Source: Martinezella lusitana | GTDB lineage: Bacteria; Pseudomonadota; Alphaproteobacteria; Rhizobiales; Rhizobiaceae | Length of the DNA: 64,000 nucleotides | Assembly (NCBI RefSeq): GCF_900094565.1 | Contig: NZ_FMAF01000010.1 | Location: 124,001-188,000 of the forward strand | Direction of reading: 5' to 3' | Shown here: one piece after another, positions 44,563 through 52,431 of the stretch | Layout: every line of letters begins with the position of its first letter | Numbering within the stretch: the first letter of the stretch is position 1 | The notes under the pieces: model-generated | Told to the model about the DNA's origin: nothing | The model's database searches: none | Seen by the model: only the letters and a program-made list of their open reading frames with translations | Program-made: the position numbers and the translations under genes

Positions 44563-45907
44563 GTTGTTACGCAGTACGCCTTTTCGGCTTGCGCTTTCCT
44601 TCGGGCTCTTCTTCATTGTCGCATTCCTCATTACCGGACTGGTTGCCTACGGTCTTATGAAGCGCGAGCTCGCAAGGTCGCTCGACGTGTCGATCAAAGA
44701 TACATATTCAGTCGTCGCATCGACTTTTTCCGCCAACGACCTCGAAGATCTCGTTGCAGCCGTGTCTACCTATTCGACCCTGAAGCGGCCGGAAGATCAG
44801 GTTTTTCTCCTGCTCGATCCCCAGGGGGAGAAGCTTGCAGGTAATGTCAGTGCAGCCCACATCGAGCCGGGACTTTCGGCCATACCCGCGGCGCAGCTGG
44901 GCTTGGAAGAAGAAGATCCGATTAGGGTCATGGCCGGCAGCGTCGGTGGCAACAATCTGGTTGTTGGTCAAAGCTATCGCGAAATCGATCGCATCGAGCA
45001 AATTGCGCTGATGAGTTTCTCGTGGGCGGCGATTATCATAGTGGCAACAGTGGTTTTTGGGGGAACCTTGCTGGCGAGACGCACGCAACGACGGCTTGAT
45101 TCCATAGAGCAAACCATGATTGAAGTCTCAGCCGGAAATCTCTCCCGGCGCATTCCCATCGTTGGTAGAGGCGACGACATCGACGTTGTCTCCACACACA
45201 TGAACCAGGCCCTTGCGCGCCTTTCCGGACTTGTCGAAGGTATGCGGCAGGTCAGTGCGGACATCGCCCACGATCTGAAGACGCCGCTCAATCGGCTCGG
45301 CTTAACGATTGAGCAGTCGCTTCAACGACTGGACGAATCCAAGGATGTCGAAGATCTCATGTTCGACGCCAGGGATGAGATTGCCAGAATCAATGCCACT
45401 TTTGAGGCTCTGCTTCGGATTTCACAAATTGAAGCAGGCGCGCGAAAGACCCGTTTCAAAGCGGTCGACCTCTGGGAGGTGATGACGTCTGTCGCTGAGA
45501 TTTACACGGACGTTGCGGAAGATAACTTTCAGACGCTGAAATTGGCACCCCTTGTCGCCCGTCCCTGCATAATCAATGGCGACCGAGAATTGCTCACCCA
45601 ACTCTTCGTCAACCTCGTCGAAAACGCGATAACGCATTGTCCTCGCGACACCACGATTATCATGTCGCTCACCTATGAAGCGGGCTTTTATCGCGCGTGT
45701 GTCGCTGACAGCGGAATAGGCATACCTGAAGAGGAGCGCGAGCTTGTCTTCCGGCGCCTCTACCGACTGGACAAGAGCCGAACGACGCCAGGCAACGGAT
45801 TGGGCCTCAGTCTTGTCAAGGCGATCGCCGATCTTCACGCGGCCCGCATTGCGCTTGAGGACCGTAGTCCAGGACTGCGGGTTGCATTATATTTTCCAAA
45901 AGCTTGA
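44549..45907 (+). CDS. Sensor histidine kinase partner of 43885 regulator
   Basis: 452 residues from ATG 44549; frames reaching further upstream overlap the regulator and are not needed. Membrane segments near 14-38 (LSFGLFFIVAFLITGLVAYG) and 155-175 (SWAAIIIVATVVFGGTLLA) bracket a periplasmic sensor domain. HAMP is followed by HisKA DIAHDLKTPLNRL, N box LVENAITHCPRD, G1 ADSGIGI and G2 PGNGLGLSLVKAIA. The domain order is complete. Signal unknown. Confidence 0.9.
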   Translation: MHRGRLLRSTPFRLALSFGLFFIVAFLITGLVAYGLMKRELARSLDVSIKDTYSVVASTFSANDLEDLVAAVSTYSTLKRPEDQVFLLLDPQGEKLAGNVSAAHIEPGLSAIPAAQLGLEEEDPIRVMAGSVGGNNLVVGQSYREIDRIEQIALMSFSWAAIIIVATVVFGGTLLARRTQRRLDSIEQTMIEVSAGNLSRRIPIVGRGDDIDVVSTHMNQALARLSGLVEGMRQVSADIAHDLKTPLNRLGLTIEQSLQRLDESKDVEDLMFDARDEIARINATFEALLRISQIEAGARKTRFKAVDLWEVMTSVAEIYTDVAEDNFQTLKLAPLVARPCIINGDRELLTQLFVNLVENAITHCPRDTTIIMSLTYEAGFYRACVADSGIGIPEEERELVFRRLYRLDKSRTTPGNGLGLSLVKAIADLHAARIALEDRSPGLRVALYFPKA

Positions 45908-46299
45908 TCCCACCCGTGACGAATTCCACTCGAGGTCACCCCCGGAGTCACAGAGCGTTCAGACACGACGTCGCAGGTCTCGTTGACCGAAACGAGTTGA
46001 ACCGTCACTGCCTCTCGGTGAGGATGAACAAGAAGGTTTCAAGAAAGGGCGGCGTCGATGGCCTCGCGTATCAAAAATTGGCAAGTCACCCTGCGCCGCC
46101 AGGTAATTATGGAGCTGGAAAGATAGTTCCAGCCGACACCAATGACGGCTCCCGCTAGGCCGACGGGTCACCACTACAGCTTCTGATTGTAGAAGAGTGA
46201 CGACACTCCTGCCTGCGACGGCGGCGATCACTATATGTGAAGGCATAGTTGAGGTTTTGGTGCAAGGCTCTGCAAGTGGCCGCTATTTAGTCTTTGATG
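45908..46299. other. Intergenic region without supportable gene
   Basis: About 390 bases between the kinase stop and the IS5 relic. No ribosome site or family-like frame and no clear IS end was identified. Confidence 0.4.
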
Positions 46300-47267
46300 G
46301 GGTTGGTCACATCGATGTCGCCGTCACTGCCTTGCAACGAACAGGTCTCGGGCGTATGCAGGCGAGCATTTGGTTGAGAGCGGCAACACCCACAGCAGCC
46401 TCTGTCTGGTGAGTGCGGAATGAACGGGCACGCAAACGCTGAACGATGATCCCCATGTATCGACCCATCGCCGTTTCTACCAAAGCCCGCTTGCCGTAAC
46501 CGGTGGTCGCCTGCCTTTTCAGCCGACCACCAGCCTGGATGGATGCGACATGACAATCCCGTTGGTTTGGCGGCGCAGCGTCCTGTGTTGTCACCGCCGT
46601 TGAGCGCGGTGGAATGAAGTTCTTTGATCGCACGCTGTGGCGCAGGACCGCGTTGTAGCTTGAATCCAAATCATCGGCGCCATCGCCAGTGAACTGGCCA
46701 ATCTCATCTTCAATTTAAGCGAGCAACGCTGCACCTACGAGCCATCACTCGTGTCCTGATCCGTCAGCCTATGAGCAATGATCTCGCCACTGCCGGCATC
46801 CAGCGACAGATTCAGTTTGCGCCAGCTAAAATGAGACTTCGCAACATGCTTTTCTTCCAGCCATCGGCCTGCGTCATAGATCTTGAGCCCGGTACTGTCG
46901 ACCAGTATGTAAAGTGGACCATACGGCAGAGGCTGACGATTGCTACGCCTGACGGGCGGACTCCAGGTTCTTGCCCGACGGCTGAGTGTTCTGTGCTCAG
47001 GCGCCGGCAGATCCAACCCATCATCGCAAGTACGGAGCTCAAAAATCCTTCGCTCTGCTGCAGCCGAAGTCCGAACACCAAGCCCAGCGTCAGGGCCGTA
47101 TCGATGGCGAGATCCGAATAATGCGGCCGGTTTCCTCTTGTCTTGCGTCGTGGCGCGCACCCAGCCGCGCGGACCGCCGGATGCGACCGCGACGAACCGG
47201 GAGACGGCTTCATGATCCGGCATGGCATGGTCAAGACTTCAGCCGCAGGCGCCTCCGGCAACCGACC
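46300..47267 (-). pseudogene. IS5-family transposase, degenerate
   Basis: Minus-strand pieces in different frames line up with an IS5 transposase. HYSDLAIDTALTLGLVFGLR and QQSEGFLSSVLAMMG are the N-terminal part. After a frameshift LDLPAPEHRTLSRRARTWSP and LYILVDSTGLKIYDAGRWLE follow, the latter with the first catalytic Asp, then SFSWRKLNLS-like sequence. After more breaks ALVETAMGRYMGIIVQRLRA and RSFRTHQTEAAVGVAALNQM give the C-terminal Glu region. Several stops and shifts make it inactive. I could not identify terminal repeats. Confidence 0.7.
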
Positions 47268-47932
47268 CACATGCGTCCGTGGTGATCATTGCCGCCGACA
47301 GGGTCGCGGCGAGCATGGTGCCGGGCCTGGGAAGCCGCGCGGGCGCGCAACGAAGTGAGCTGTCCGCATCCAACATCCCACTCCGTGACTGCGATCCTGC
47401 TACCGCGCACATGAGCCGCAGATTGAAATCGCCATAGCCTTCGACTGTGGTCCGCGGGTTCCTTCCTCGGGGACTTTCGTACGCCTCACGGCGCCCGAAA
47501 CTCTTCACGGAAGCTGACATGCTGCTTCGAAGCCTCAATCCAAGATAGCTGCCGTTCAGCAGCACATCGGCCAAGAGCGGCTTCCTACCTCATGTCGGTC
47601 GTTCGAGTGGAAACTTGCACGTCCTTAAAGCTGCCATTCAGCGAGCCATTGCAACCCGGCCTAATCGGCTCGAGGGCGGCCGCGTGGGCAGCCGGGAGAG
47701 ACCGAAGCGGGAGCGCAAAGCCGTGATTGAATACATTCATCACAGTTCTATCGAAAGCGACCAGTGAAGCATCGAATTTGAACAGGCCGGTTTGCCGGTT
47801 TAATTGCGAGGAGGCGGGCGCCGATCTCTGCGAATGAACCGCGACTGAATAGTGCCTTCAGCTTCCGTTCCAGAGGGAGCGTCTAAAAGAAAGACGTTCA
47901 ACCGCGGTCTATCCGCCTGAGGAGACACAGTC
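47268..47932. other. Gene-poor region upstream of curli genes
   Basis: About 665 bases. Frames on either strand are short and unsupported. The last 100 bases should contain the curlin promoter; GAGGAG precedes the curlin start. Confidence 0.4.
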
Positions 47933-48370
47933 ATGATCCGCACGTCTTTCATTGCAACCGCACTCGTCGCTCTCGTTGGCCTCGCCGCCGCAGCCCCCGC
48001 CATGGCCAACGATGTGCGTATCGAACAATATGGCTGGTCGAACTCTGCCGGTGGTGCGCAGGAGGGGTACGGAAACCGGATCAGAACCTACCAGAACGGT
48101 GGCTACAATCGGATTGTCGGCCATCAATATGGTCGTCATAACCTTTCGGCTGTCGGTCAGGAAGGCAATGACAACTATGGCGCCACCTATCAGAGCGGCG
48201 ACCGCAACGTAGCCGGCATCGGCCAGTTCGGCTCCAACCACACAAGCATCCTCACTCAGGACGGCAATGGCAACATCGCGGCTGGCGTCCAAGTCGGCCA
48301 TGGCTGCAACGCCAATGTCAGCCAGGGCGGCAACGGCAATGTCGCGGCCTTCGTCCAGGCCTGCCCGTAA
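47933..48370 (+). CDS. Curlin-repeat amyloid subunit (CsgA-like)
   Basis: 145 residues. A signal peptide (SFIATALVALVGLAAAAPA, ending MAN) precedes repeats with the curlin spacing Q-x-G-x-x-N: QYGWSNSAGGAQEGYGN, TYQNGGYN, HQYGRHNLSAVGQEGNDNYG, TYQSGDRNVAGIGQFGSNH, TQDGNGNIAAGVQVGHG and SQGGNGNVAAFVQ. Such repeats stack into secreted amyloid fibres. The terminal CP and one internal cysteine are unusual for curlins. It precedes csgH by 63 bases in the same transcription unit. Secretion genes (csgG/E/F) are not in the window. Confidence 0.88.
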   Translation: MIRTSFIATALVALVGLAAAAPAMANDVRIEQYGWSNSAGGAQEGYGNRIRTYQNGGYNRIVGHQYGRHNLSAVGQEGNDNYGATYQSGDRNVAGIGQFGSNHTSILTQDGNGNIAAGVQVGHGCNANVSQGGNGNVAAFVQACP

Positions 48371-48433
48371 GCAGCTGCGCGATGACGTAAAAGAGGTCAA
48401 GATCGCAGCAGCAAACCATTAGGGAGACGACCC

Positions 48434-48832
48434 ATGCCAAATAGCGTCAAGCATCCACGTCGCCTGATGGCGATCCTCGCGCTGGTCCTGTTTCCCGTCG
48501 GCGCCGTTGCGGCAATGACGACTGCCAACCAATCTGACGAGACGCTGCTTTGCGAAATCAAAGTAACACCTGGAGCAGGTATGGTGAGACTGGATGCGCT
48601 CGTCCACGCCGACAAGCATGTCGGCGGAACTTACACCTTCCATGTCGACAAATCAGGAGACAGTGGAAGCTCCACGATCAACCAGAGTGGCGATTTTGAT
48701 GCCATAGCGGGACATGCGGCAATCCTCAGCTCAGTCACGCTCGACTCCAAAAGAGCCGAATACAAAGCCACACTGGATGTCGTGATCGAGGATAAGAGCT
48801 TCAGCTGCACGAAGCAGATCGGCGGCGACTAA
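48434..48832 (+). CDS. csgH: Curli assembly chaperone CsgH
   Basis: 132 residues, signal peptide MAILALVLFPVGAVAA. The mature domain is a small beta-sandwich type (LCEIKVTPGAGMVRLDALVH; TYTFHVDKSGDSGSSTINQS; SCTKQIGGD) with two cysteines that probably pair. The TINQSGDF segment is characteristic of CsgH, the alphaproteobacterial periplasmic inhibitor of premature curli assembly. It lies between two curlin genes and is followed by a strong terminator. Confidence 0.85.
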   Translation: MPNSVKHPRRLMAILALVLFPVGAVAAMTTANQSDETLLCEIKVTPGAGMVRLDALVHADKHVGGTYTFHVDKSGDSGSSTINQSGDFDAIAGHAAILSSVTLDSKRAEYKATLDVVIEDKSFSCTKQIGGD

Positions 48833-48859
48833 TCGGCCTCTACACTCCGCAAATCCCTT

Positions 48860-48888
48860 AAAAGGACGCCGGTTTCTGGCGCCCTTTT
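48860..48888 (+). terminator. Rho-independent terminator after csgH
   Basis: AAAAGG-A-CGCC pairs with GGCG-C-CCTTTT (10 pairs, one mismatch) around a 7-base loop, with the T-run built into the 3' arm. It starts 28 bases after the csgH stop and separates it from the second curlin gene. Confidence 0.8.
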
Positions 48889-49004
48889 GCTTTCGATCAG
48901 GCCGAAACGACTGAACGACAACTGAACGGGCAATTCCGACAGGGTTCAGCTTAAAGATGCGAAAGTTGATCATCGGCCAAGGCAGCCGGCAAATGGAGAT
49001 CAGG

Positions 49005-49418
49005 ATGACCCGCAACGTGTTTAAGATCCTTACCGTCACTCTTCTTGCCGGGAGCCTTGGGCTGGTAGCCTTGTCTGCTCCAGCCTATGCCGGCGGCCGG
49101 ATCTCGTTCAACCTCGCGCCGGACAATGCCGAGGACGCGGGTCTTTTCTCAACCGGACTGCGCGTCTATTCGCTCTACCGCGGTCTGAAAGACGCCGACA
49201 TCCGGCAGCTGGGTCGGGGTAACGCGGCTGGCATTGCCCAAGCTGGCCGAGGCAATCTCGGCTTCATCCAGCAGCGAGGCAATGGTCATTCCGCAACATT
49301 GCGGCAGAACGGCAACAACAATGCCTATGGCATTTTCCAGTATGGGCGAAATACTGAAACCGACGTGGTGCAGGATGGGGATAACGGCAGTGGTGCTACC
49401 TTCAGCTATGGCTGGTAA
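49005..49418 (+). CDS. Second curlin-repeat protein (CsgA/CsgB-like)
   Basis: 137 residues from ATG 49005 (GGAG six bases upstream). In-frame ATGs at 48993 and 48957 are possible but put extra residues before the leader. The signal peptide (ILTVTLLAGSLGLVALSAPA) ends AYA. Three or four curlin repeats follow: RQLGRGNAAGIAQAGRGNLG, IQQRGNGHSATLRQNGNNNA and FQYGRNTETDVVQDGDNGSG. The shorter repeat number and non-repeat N-terminal region (RISFNLAPDNAEDAGLFSTG) suit a nucleator. The IS3 element begins 22 bases after its stop. Confidence 0.85.
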   Translation: MTRNVFKILTVTLLAGSLGLVALSAPAYAGGRISFNLAPDNAEDAGLFSTGLRVYSLYRGLKDADIRQLGRGNAAGIAQAGRGNLGFIQQRGNGHSATLRQNGNNNAYGIFQYGRNTETDVVQDGDNGSGATFSYGW

Positions 49419-49495
49419 GGCTGTTCACATTAGCCCCGAATGAGGTGCACCCCGAATTTGGGCCAGCGGGAGCTGGAATTTTCCGGGGTTAAGGC

Positions 49496-50344
49496 TCAGC
49501 TCGGCGGGGGTGCCGATGAGCCGTTCATCAGCGAAATCGGCACCTTGTTACCGATCGCGCTGTGTGGCCGGAACTCGTTATAGTCTCTACGCCAATCCTC
49601 CATCTTCGAGCGCGCGTCGTCAAGGGACATGAACCAATGAGCGTTCAGGCACTCGGCGCGAAACTTGCCGTTAAATGACTCGATGTAGCTGTTGTCTGTC
49701 GGCTTTCCTGGCCGGGAGAAGTCGAGAACGACACCCTTGTGGTAAGCCCATAGATCAAGGTCTCGGGAGATGAATTCGCTGCCATTATCGACACGAATGG
49801 ACGCCGGATAACCGACTTGCCGGCACACCCGCTCAAGCGTCTGCACCACGTCTTCGCCCTTGTAGTTGAAGCGGGCGTCGACTGCCGGCGAGAAGCGCGA
49901 GAAGGTGTCGACTACCGTCAGCACCCTGATCTTGCGACCCGTGGCCAATTGGTCGTGAACGAAGTCCATGGCCCAGACATGGTTGGAATGGGTGGCTTCC
50001 GTGCGATCCGCCCGCAACTTCGCCTTGACCCGACGCTTGGGAACCTTATTGCGAAGCTGGAGGTCCATCTCCTTGTAAAGGCGATAGATTCGCTTCGGAT
50101 TGACGGGCCACCCGTCGCGCCGCAGCAGCACGTGCACACGACGGTAGCCGTAGCGCACCCGCGTCTGGCAAATGTCCTTGATCCTCAGCTTCAGTTCGGC
50201 CTGCTCGCCGCGCCTGGACTTGTAGACATACAGCGACCGCTCGACCTTCAACACCGAACATGCACGCCGGATCGAGACCTTCCAGTCCGCCTTGACCGTG
50301 TCGACAAGCTTGCGCTTGCGGGCAGGCCTCAGAGCTTTTTTGAC
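49496..50344 (-). CDS. IS3-family transposase OrfB (DDE integrase)
   Basis: About 283 codons from the slippery site to the stop at 49496. No separate start is needed, because it is read by -1 frameshifting from orfA at the A6 run (50336-50341). HTH-like DWKVSIRRACSVLKVERSLY and the IS3 core RYGYRRVHVLLRRDGWPVNP precede the rve domain with the DDE triad: VWAMDFVHDQL, IRVDNGSEFISRDL and NSYIESFNGKFRAECLNAHW. It ends DYNEFRPHSAIGNKVPISLM. All three catalytic residues are present. Confidence 0.9.
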   Translation of the reverse strand, partial: VKKALRPARKRKLVDTVKADWKVSIRRACSVLKVERSLYVYKSRRGEQAELKLRIKDICQTRVRYGYRRVHVLLRRDGWPVNPKRIYRLYKEMDLQLRNKVPKRRVKAKLRADRTEATHSNHVWAMDFVHDQLATGRKIRVLTVVDTFSRFSPAVDARFNYKGEDVVQTLERVCRQVGYPASIRVDNGSEFISRDLDLWAYHKGVVLDFSRPGKPTDNSYIESFNGKFRAECLNAHWFMSLDDARSKMEDWRRDYNEFRPHSAIGNKVPISLMNGSSAPPPS

Positions 50345-50595
50345 AGGACGTCCTGAAGCATGGCCTTGTCCAGTGACAGATCCGCGACGATCCGCTTCAG
50401 CTTCGCATTCTCGTCTTCGAGTTGGCGAAGGCGCTTCATCTCCGAGGGCATGAGACCAGCGTATTTTTTGCGCCAGTTGTAAAACGTCGCGTCCGAAATG
50501 CCTGCCTTGCGGCAGACCTCGCCGATCGGCGTGCCATCCTCTGCTTGCTTCAACACGAACGCGATCTGCGCTTCCGAAAACTTCGAGGCCTTCAT
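50329..50595 (-). CDS. IS3-family transposase OrfA
   Basis: 88 residues: MKASKFSEAQIAFVLKQAED, then GEVCRKAGISDATFYNWRKK, an IS3-type helix-turn-helix, then a leucine-zipper-like QLEDENAKLKRIVADLSLDK. It ends VLSKKL just past the A6G site where the ribosome can slip into orfB. Complete. Confidence 0.92.
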   Translation of the reverse strand: MKASKFSEAQIAFVLKQAEDGTPIGEVCRKAGISDATFYNWRKKYAGLMPSEMKRLRQLEDENAKLKRIVADLSLDKAMLQDVLSKKL

Positions 50596-50977
50596 CGAAT
50601 TCTCCCTTTCTTCCCATCAGGGATCATAAGTGGAAAATTCCAGGTCTGAATGGCCTAATTTAACGGGGGCACGTCACCGAACGCGATGTCACGTTGTTTC
50701 ATCAATGCCTTTTCGCCGCCTTTTCCGCCAGCGAACACAATGTGGAAACAGGCTCGGAACGCTCGATGCTTATTCACAAGGTTATCGTCGATGAGGTCAT
50801 TTCAACCGAATTATCCGCCACCCGTTAAGTTGCCGACAACCTGATATCGCCAGTCAAAGCAATTGGAAACTGCAATCGGCCTTTGTTTCGATACTCGATC
50901 CTGTGCTACCCCTTAAAGTCCACATACCTTGGGGCTGTCACTGGGACGCGTATAAATTTAGCGAGTTTACGGGGTTC

Positions 50978-51613
50978 ATGAGAAGTTCAGTCCGTTTCTG
51001 CCGCTGGGCGACTATCTTACTGGCGCTATTAGGTATCACCATCTCATATGTTGCCATCACTCCAGCTGCGCATGTCACGCGATTGAGATTGACAACCAAT
51101 TTTCTTAGCTATTTCACGATCCAGGCCAATATTCTTCTTGTCATGGCGCTGCTATCGGCGGAAATCGTGCCGTCATCTGTGCTTGGCCGATGGGCGAGGC
51201 GCTCGTCGACAACAGCCGCTCTTTTCATTTATGTGGGTGTTGCGGGCGGCGTCTATGCTTGGATGCTGAAGGAGGTTTGGCATCCTAGTGGCTGGCAGTT
51301 GCGAGGAGATCAGATACTCCACTATTGCATCCCTTTACTCAGCGGGTTGGATTGGATGTTTCTAGCTGAACGTGGAAAGCTTGCTTGGCGCGATGCAATC
51401 TGGTGGCTTTCCTTTCCGGCACTCTATTCCGTATATTCGCTTGTGCACGGTCATTTCTCCGGCTTCTATCCCTATCCTTTTCTGGATGTGGGCGACATTG
51501 GTCTTCGCGCTACTCTGATCAACATGGCTCTTTTGGGAGTGATATTCTTGGTGCTCGGAGGGGCAATCCTTCTTCTTGATCGCATCGCGGCTAGACTTTG
51601 TTCCCTGTTGTGA
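50978..51613 (+). CDS. Pr6Pr-family membrane protein
   Basis: 211 residues from ATG 50978 (a longer frame starts at 50903). Six or so membrane segments: ATILLALLGITISYVAI, LSYFTIQANILLVMALLSAE, TTAALFIYVGVAGGVYAWML, LHYCIPLLSGLDWMFLAE, WWLSFPALYSVYSLVHG and LLGVIFLVLGGAILLLD. The conserved Pr6Pr features are the FTIQxN motif, H-x-x-x-P in LHYCIPLL, and the HGHFSGFYPYPFLDV loop. The family is related to FAR-17a/AIG1-type hydrolases. Function unknown in bacteria. Confidence 0.8.
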   Translation: MRSSVRFCRWATILLALLGITISYVAITPAAHVTRLRLTTNFLSYFTIQANILLVMALLSAEIVPSSVLGRWARRSSTTAALFIYVGVAGGVYAWMLKEVWHPSGWQLRGDQILHYCIPLLSGLDWMFLAERGKLAWRDAIWWLSFPALYSVYSLVHGHFSGFYPYPFLDVGDIGLRATLINMALLGVIFLVLGGAILLLDRIAARLCSLL

Positions 51614-51954
51614 ATGAGAATCGAGATGGAGATTTTTGTTGAGCCAGTGTCTGATGGTGGTTGGTGTCGCGGCAAAGGATCAGGTTCACGTTTTTTGCTA
51701 CGCGCAGATTCGTCCCTATCGGGACAGCGATCGCTACCCGGCACCAAATTTCCCGAAGAACACGACGTCACGCGCGACAAGCCGTGTGTCCTCCCGTCAG
51801 GGGGGCTTTGCAGTGCTATACTGGGAGCGACCGCTTACATACACCGAGGCGGCGCAGATAGCGGACCTCTCTACGGGGCGCTTAGCCGTCCCCGAGGATT
51901 GTCCAATCGGACCTCGCACCACGCTCGAGGGTCGCCGTTCCCAAAAAAAATTAT

Positions 51955-52199
51955 CCTGAACGAGGAAATGGCAAACTCTCGATCAGCCGCAATTCGTGCT
52001 CGAGGTTCTTCCGCACCTTGTCCGGCAATCCCTCCGGATAACGCCAGACGGCCCCTTCCTAGGTCAGCTGCTCCAATGTCTGCTGCGGGGTCAGCTCCGG
52101 ATGGGCGCGCTCCTCCGGATATTGATAGGCGAGCTCGTCGAGCGAGAAGGGGCAGCGCTCCGCGATCTCGATGGTGCGGGCAAGCGCTTCCGGATAGCG
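51955..52199 (-). pseudogene. dnaE2: dnaE2 (error-prone DNA polymerase) internal fragment
   Basis: On the minus strand from 52199: RYPEALARTIEIAERCPFSL, DELAYQYPEERAHPELTPQQ, TLEQLT, a stop (TAG where TGG/Trp is expected), EGAVWRYPEGLPDKVRKNLE and HELRLIESLPF. This matches the region after the PHP domain of DnaE2. Both ends are cut, giving about 82 codons of a roughly 1080-codon gene. It is a relic of the imuA-imuB-dnaE2 mutasome cassette; the other genes are not present. The rest of 51614-52431 contains only the LigD promoter. Confidence 0.8.
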
Positions 52200-52231
52200 A
52201 GCAAGGCAACGGCACTCTTATCTAACTAATC

Positions 52232-52256
52232 GGAACAAAACGACAATCTGTTGCTT
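52232..52256 (+). promoter_or_regulatory. EcfG-like promoter motif upstream of ligD
   Basis: GGAAC at 52232 followed after 16 bases by GCTT. The -35 is a perfect EcfG match; the -10 departs from cGTT. Its distance to the ligD ATG (52432) is 176 bases. The same variant (GGAAC-N16-GCTT) precedes the Ku operon. Confidence 0.4.
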
Positions 52257-52431
52257 TTTGCTTGTTGAGGTCGCGTGCTGTGTCAACCGGACGTGACAGG
52301 GATGACGAACGCGATGGTTTTTCCGGTTTCTCGTCGCGGCCAACGAAATGGCAGTCGAGCGTCCAACCTGTCCGGCCCGTGCCTCATCCCGTCTTCATCC
52401 GAGGCGGGAGGCGGATTTACCGGGGACTGCC

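Larger units (their letters stand above)
49441..50676 (-). mobile_element. IS3-family (IS407-group) insertion sequence, apparently intact
   Basis: 1236 bp. The ends TGAGGTGCACCCC (left) and, reverse-complemented, TGACGTGCCCCC (right) are imperfect terminal repeats, and the inner parts also match (CTGGAATTTTCC on both). A direct duplication of CCGAA flanks the element (49436-49440 and 50677-50681), marking a clean insertion. It carries orfA and orfB joined by an A6G slippery site. The insertion is 22 bases downstream of the second curlin gene and may have cut off further curli genes. Confidence 0.92.

Noticed and set aside
47239..47574. Minus-strand frame of 111 codons upstream of the IS5 relic
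   Set aside because: No ribosome site or family, and composition like neighbouring decayed DNA.
47800..47932. Possible repeat or CRISPR-like structure from recurring GGCCGGTTT-like words upstream of curlin
   Set aside because: The words are short, irregularly spaced and not repeated as units. No CRISPR or cas gene exists in the window.
49817..50356. Plus-strand frame antisense to the IS3 orfB
   Set aside because: The transposase on the minus strand shows the full DDE triad; the antisense frame is a shadow.
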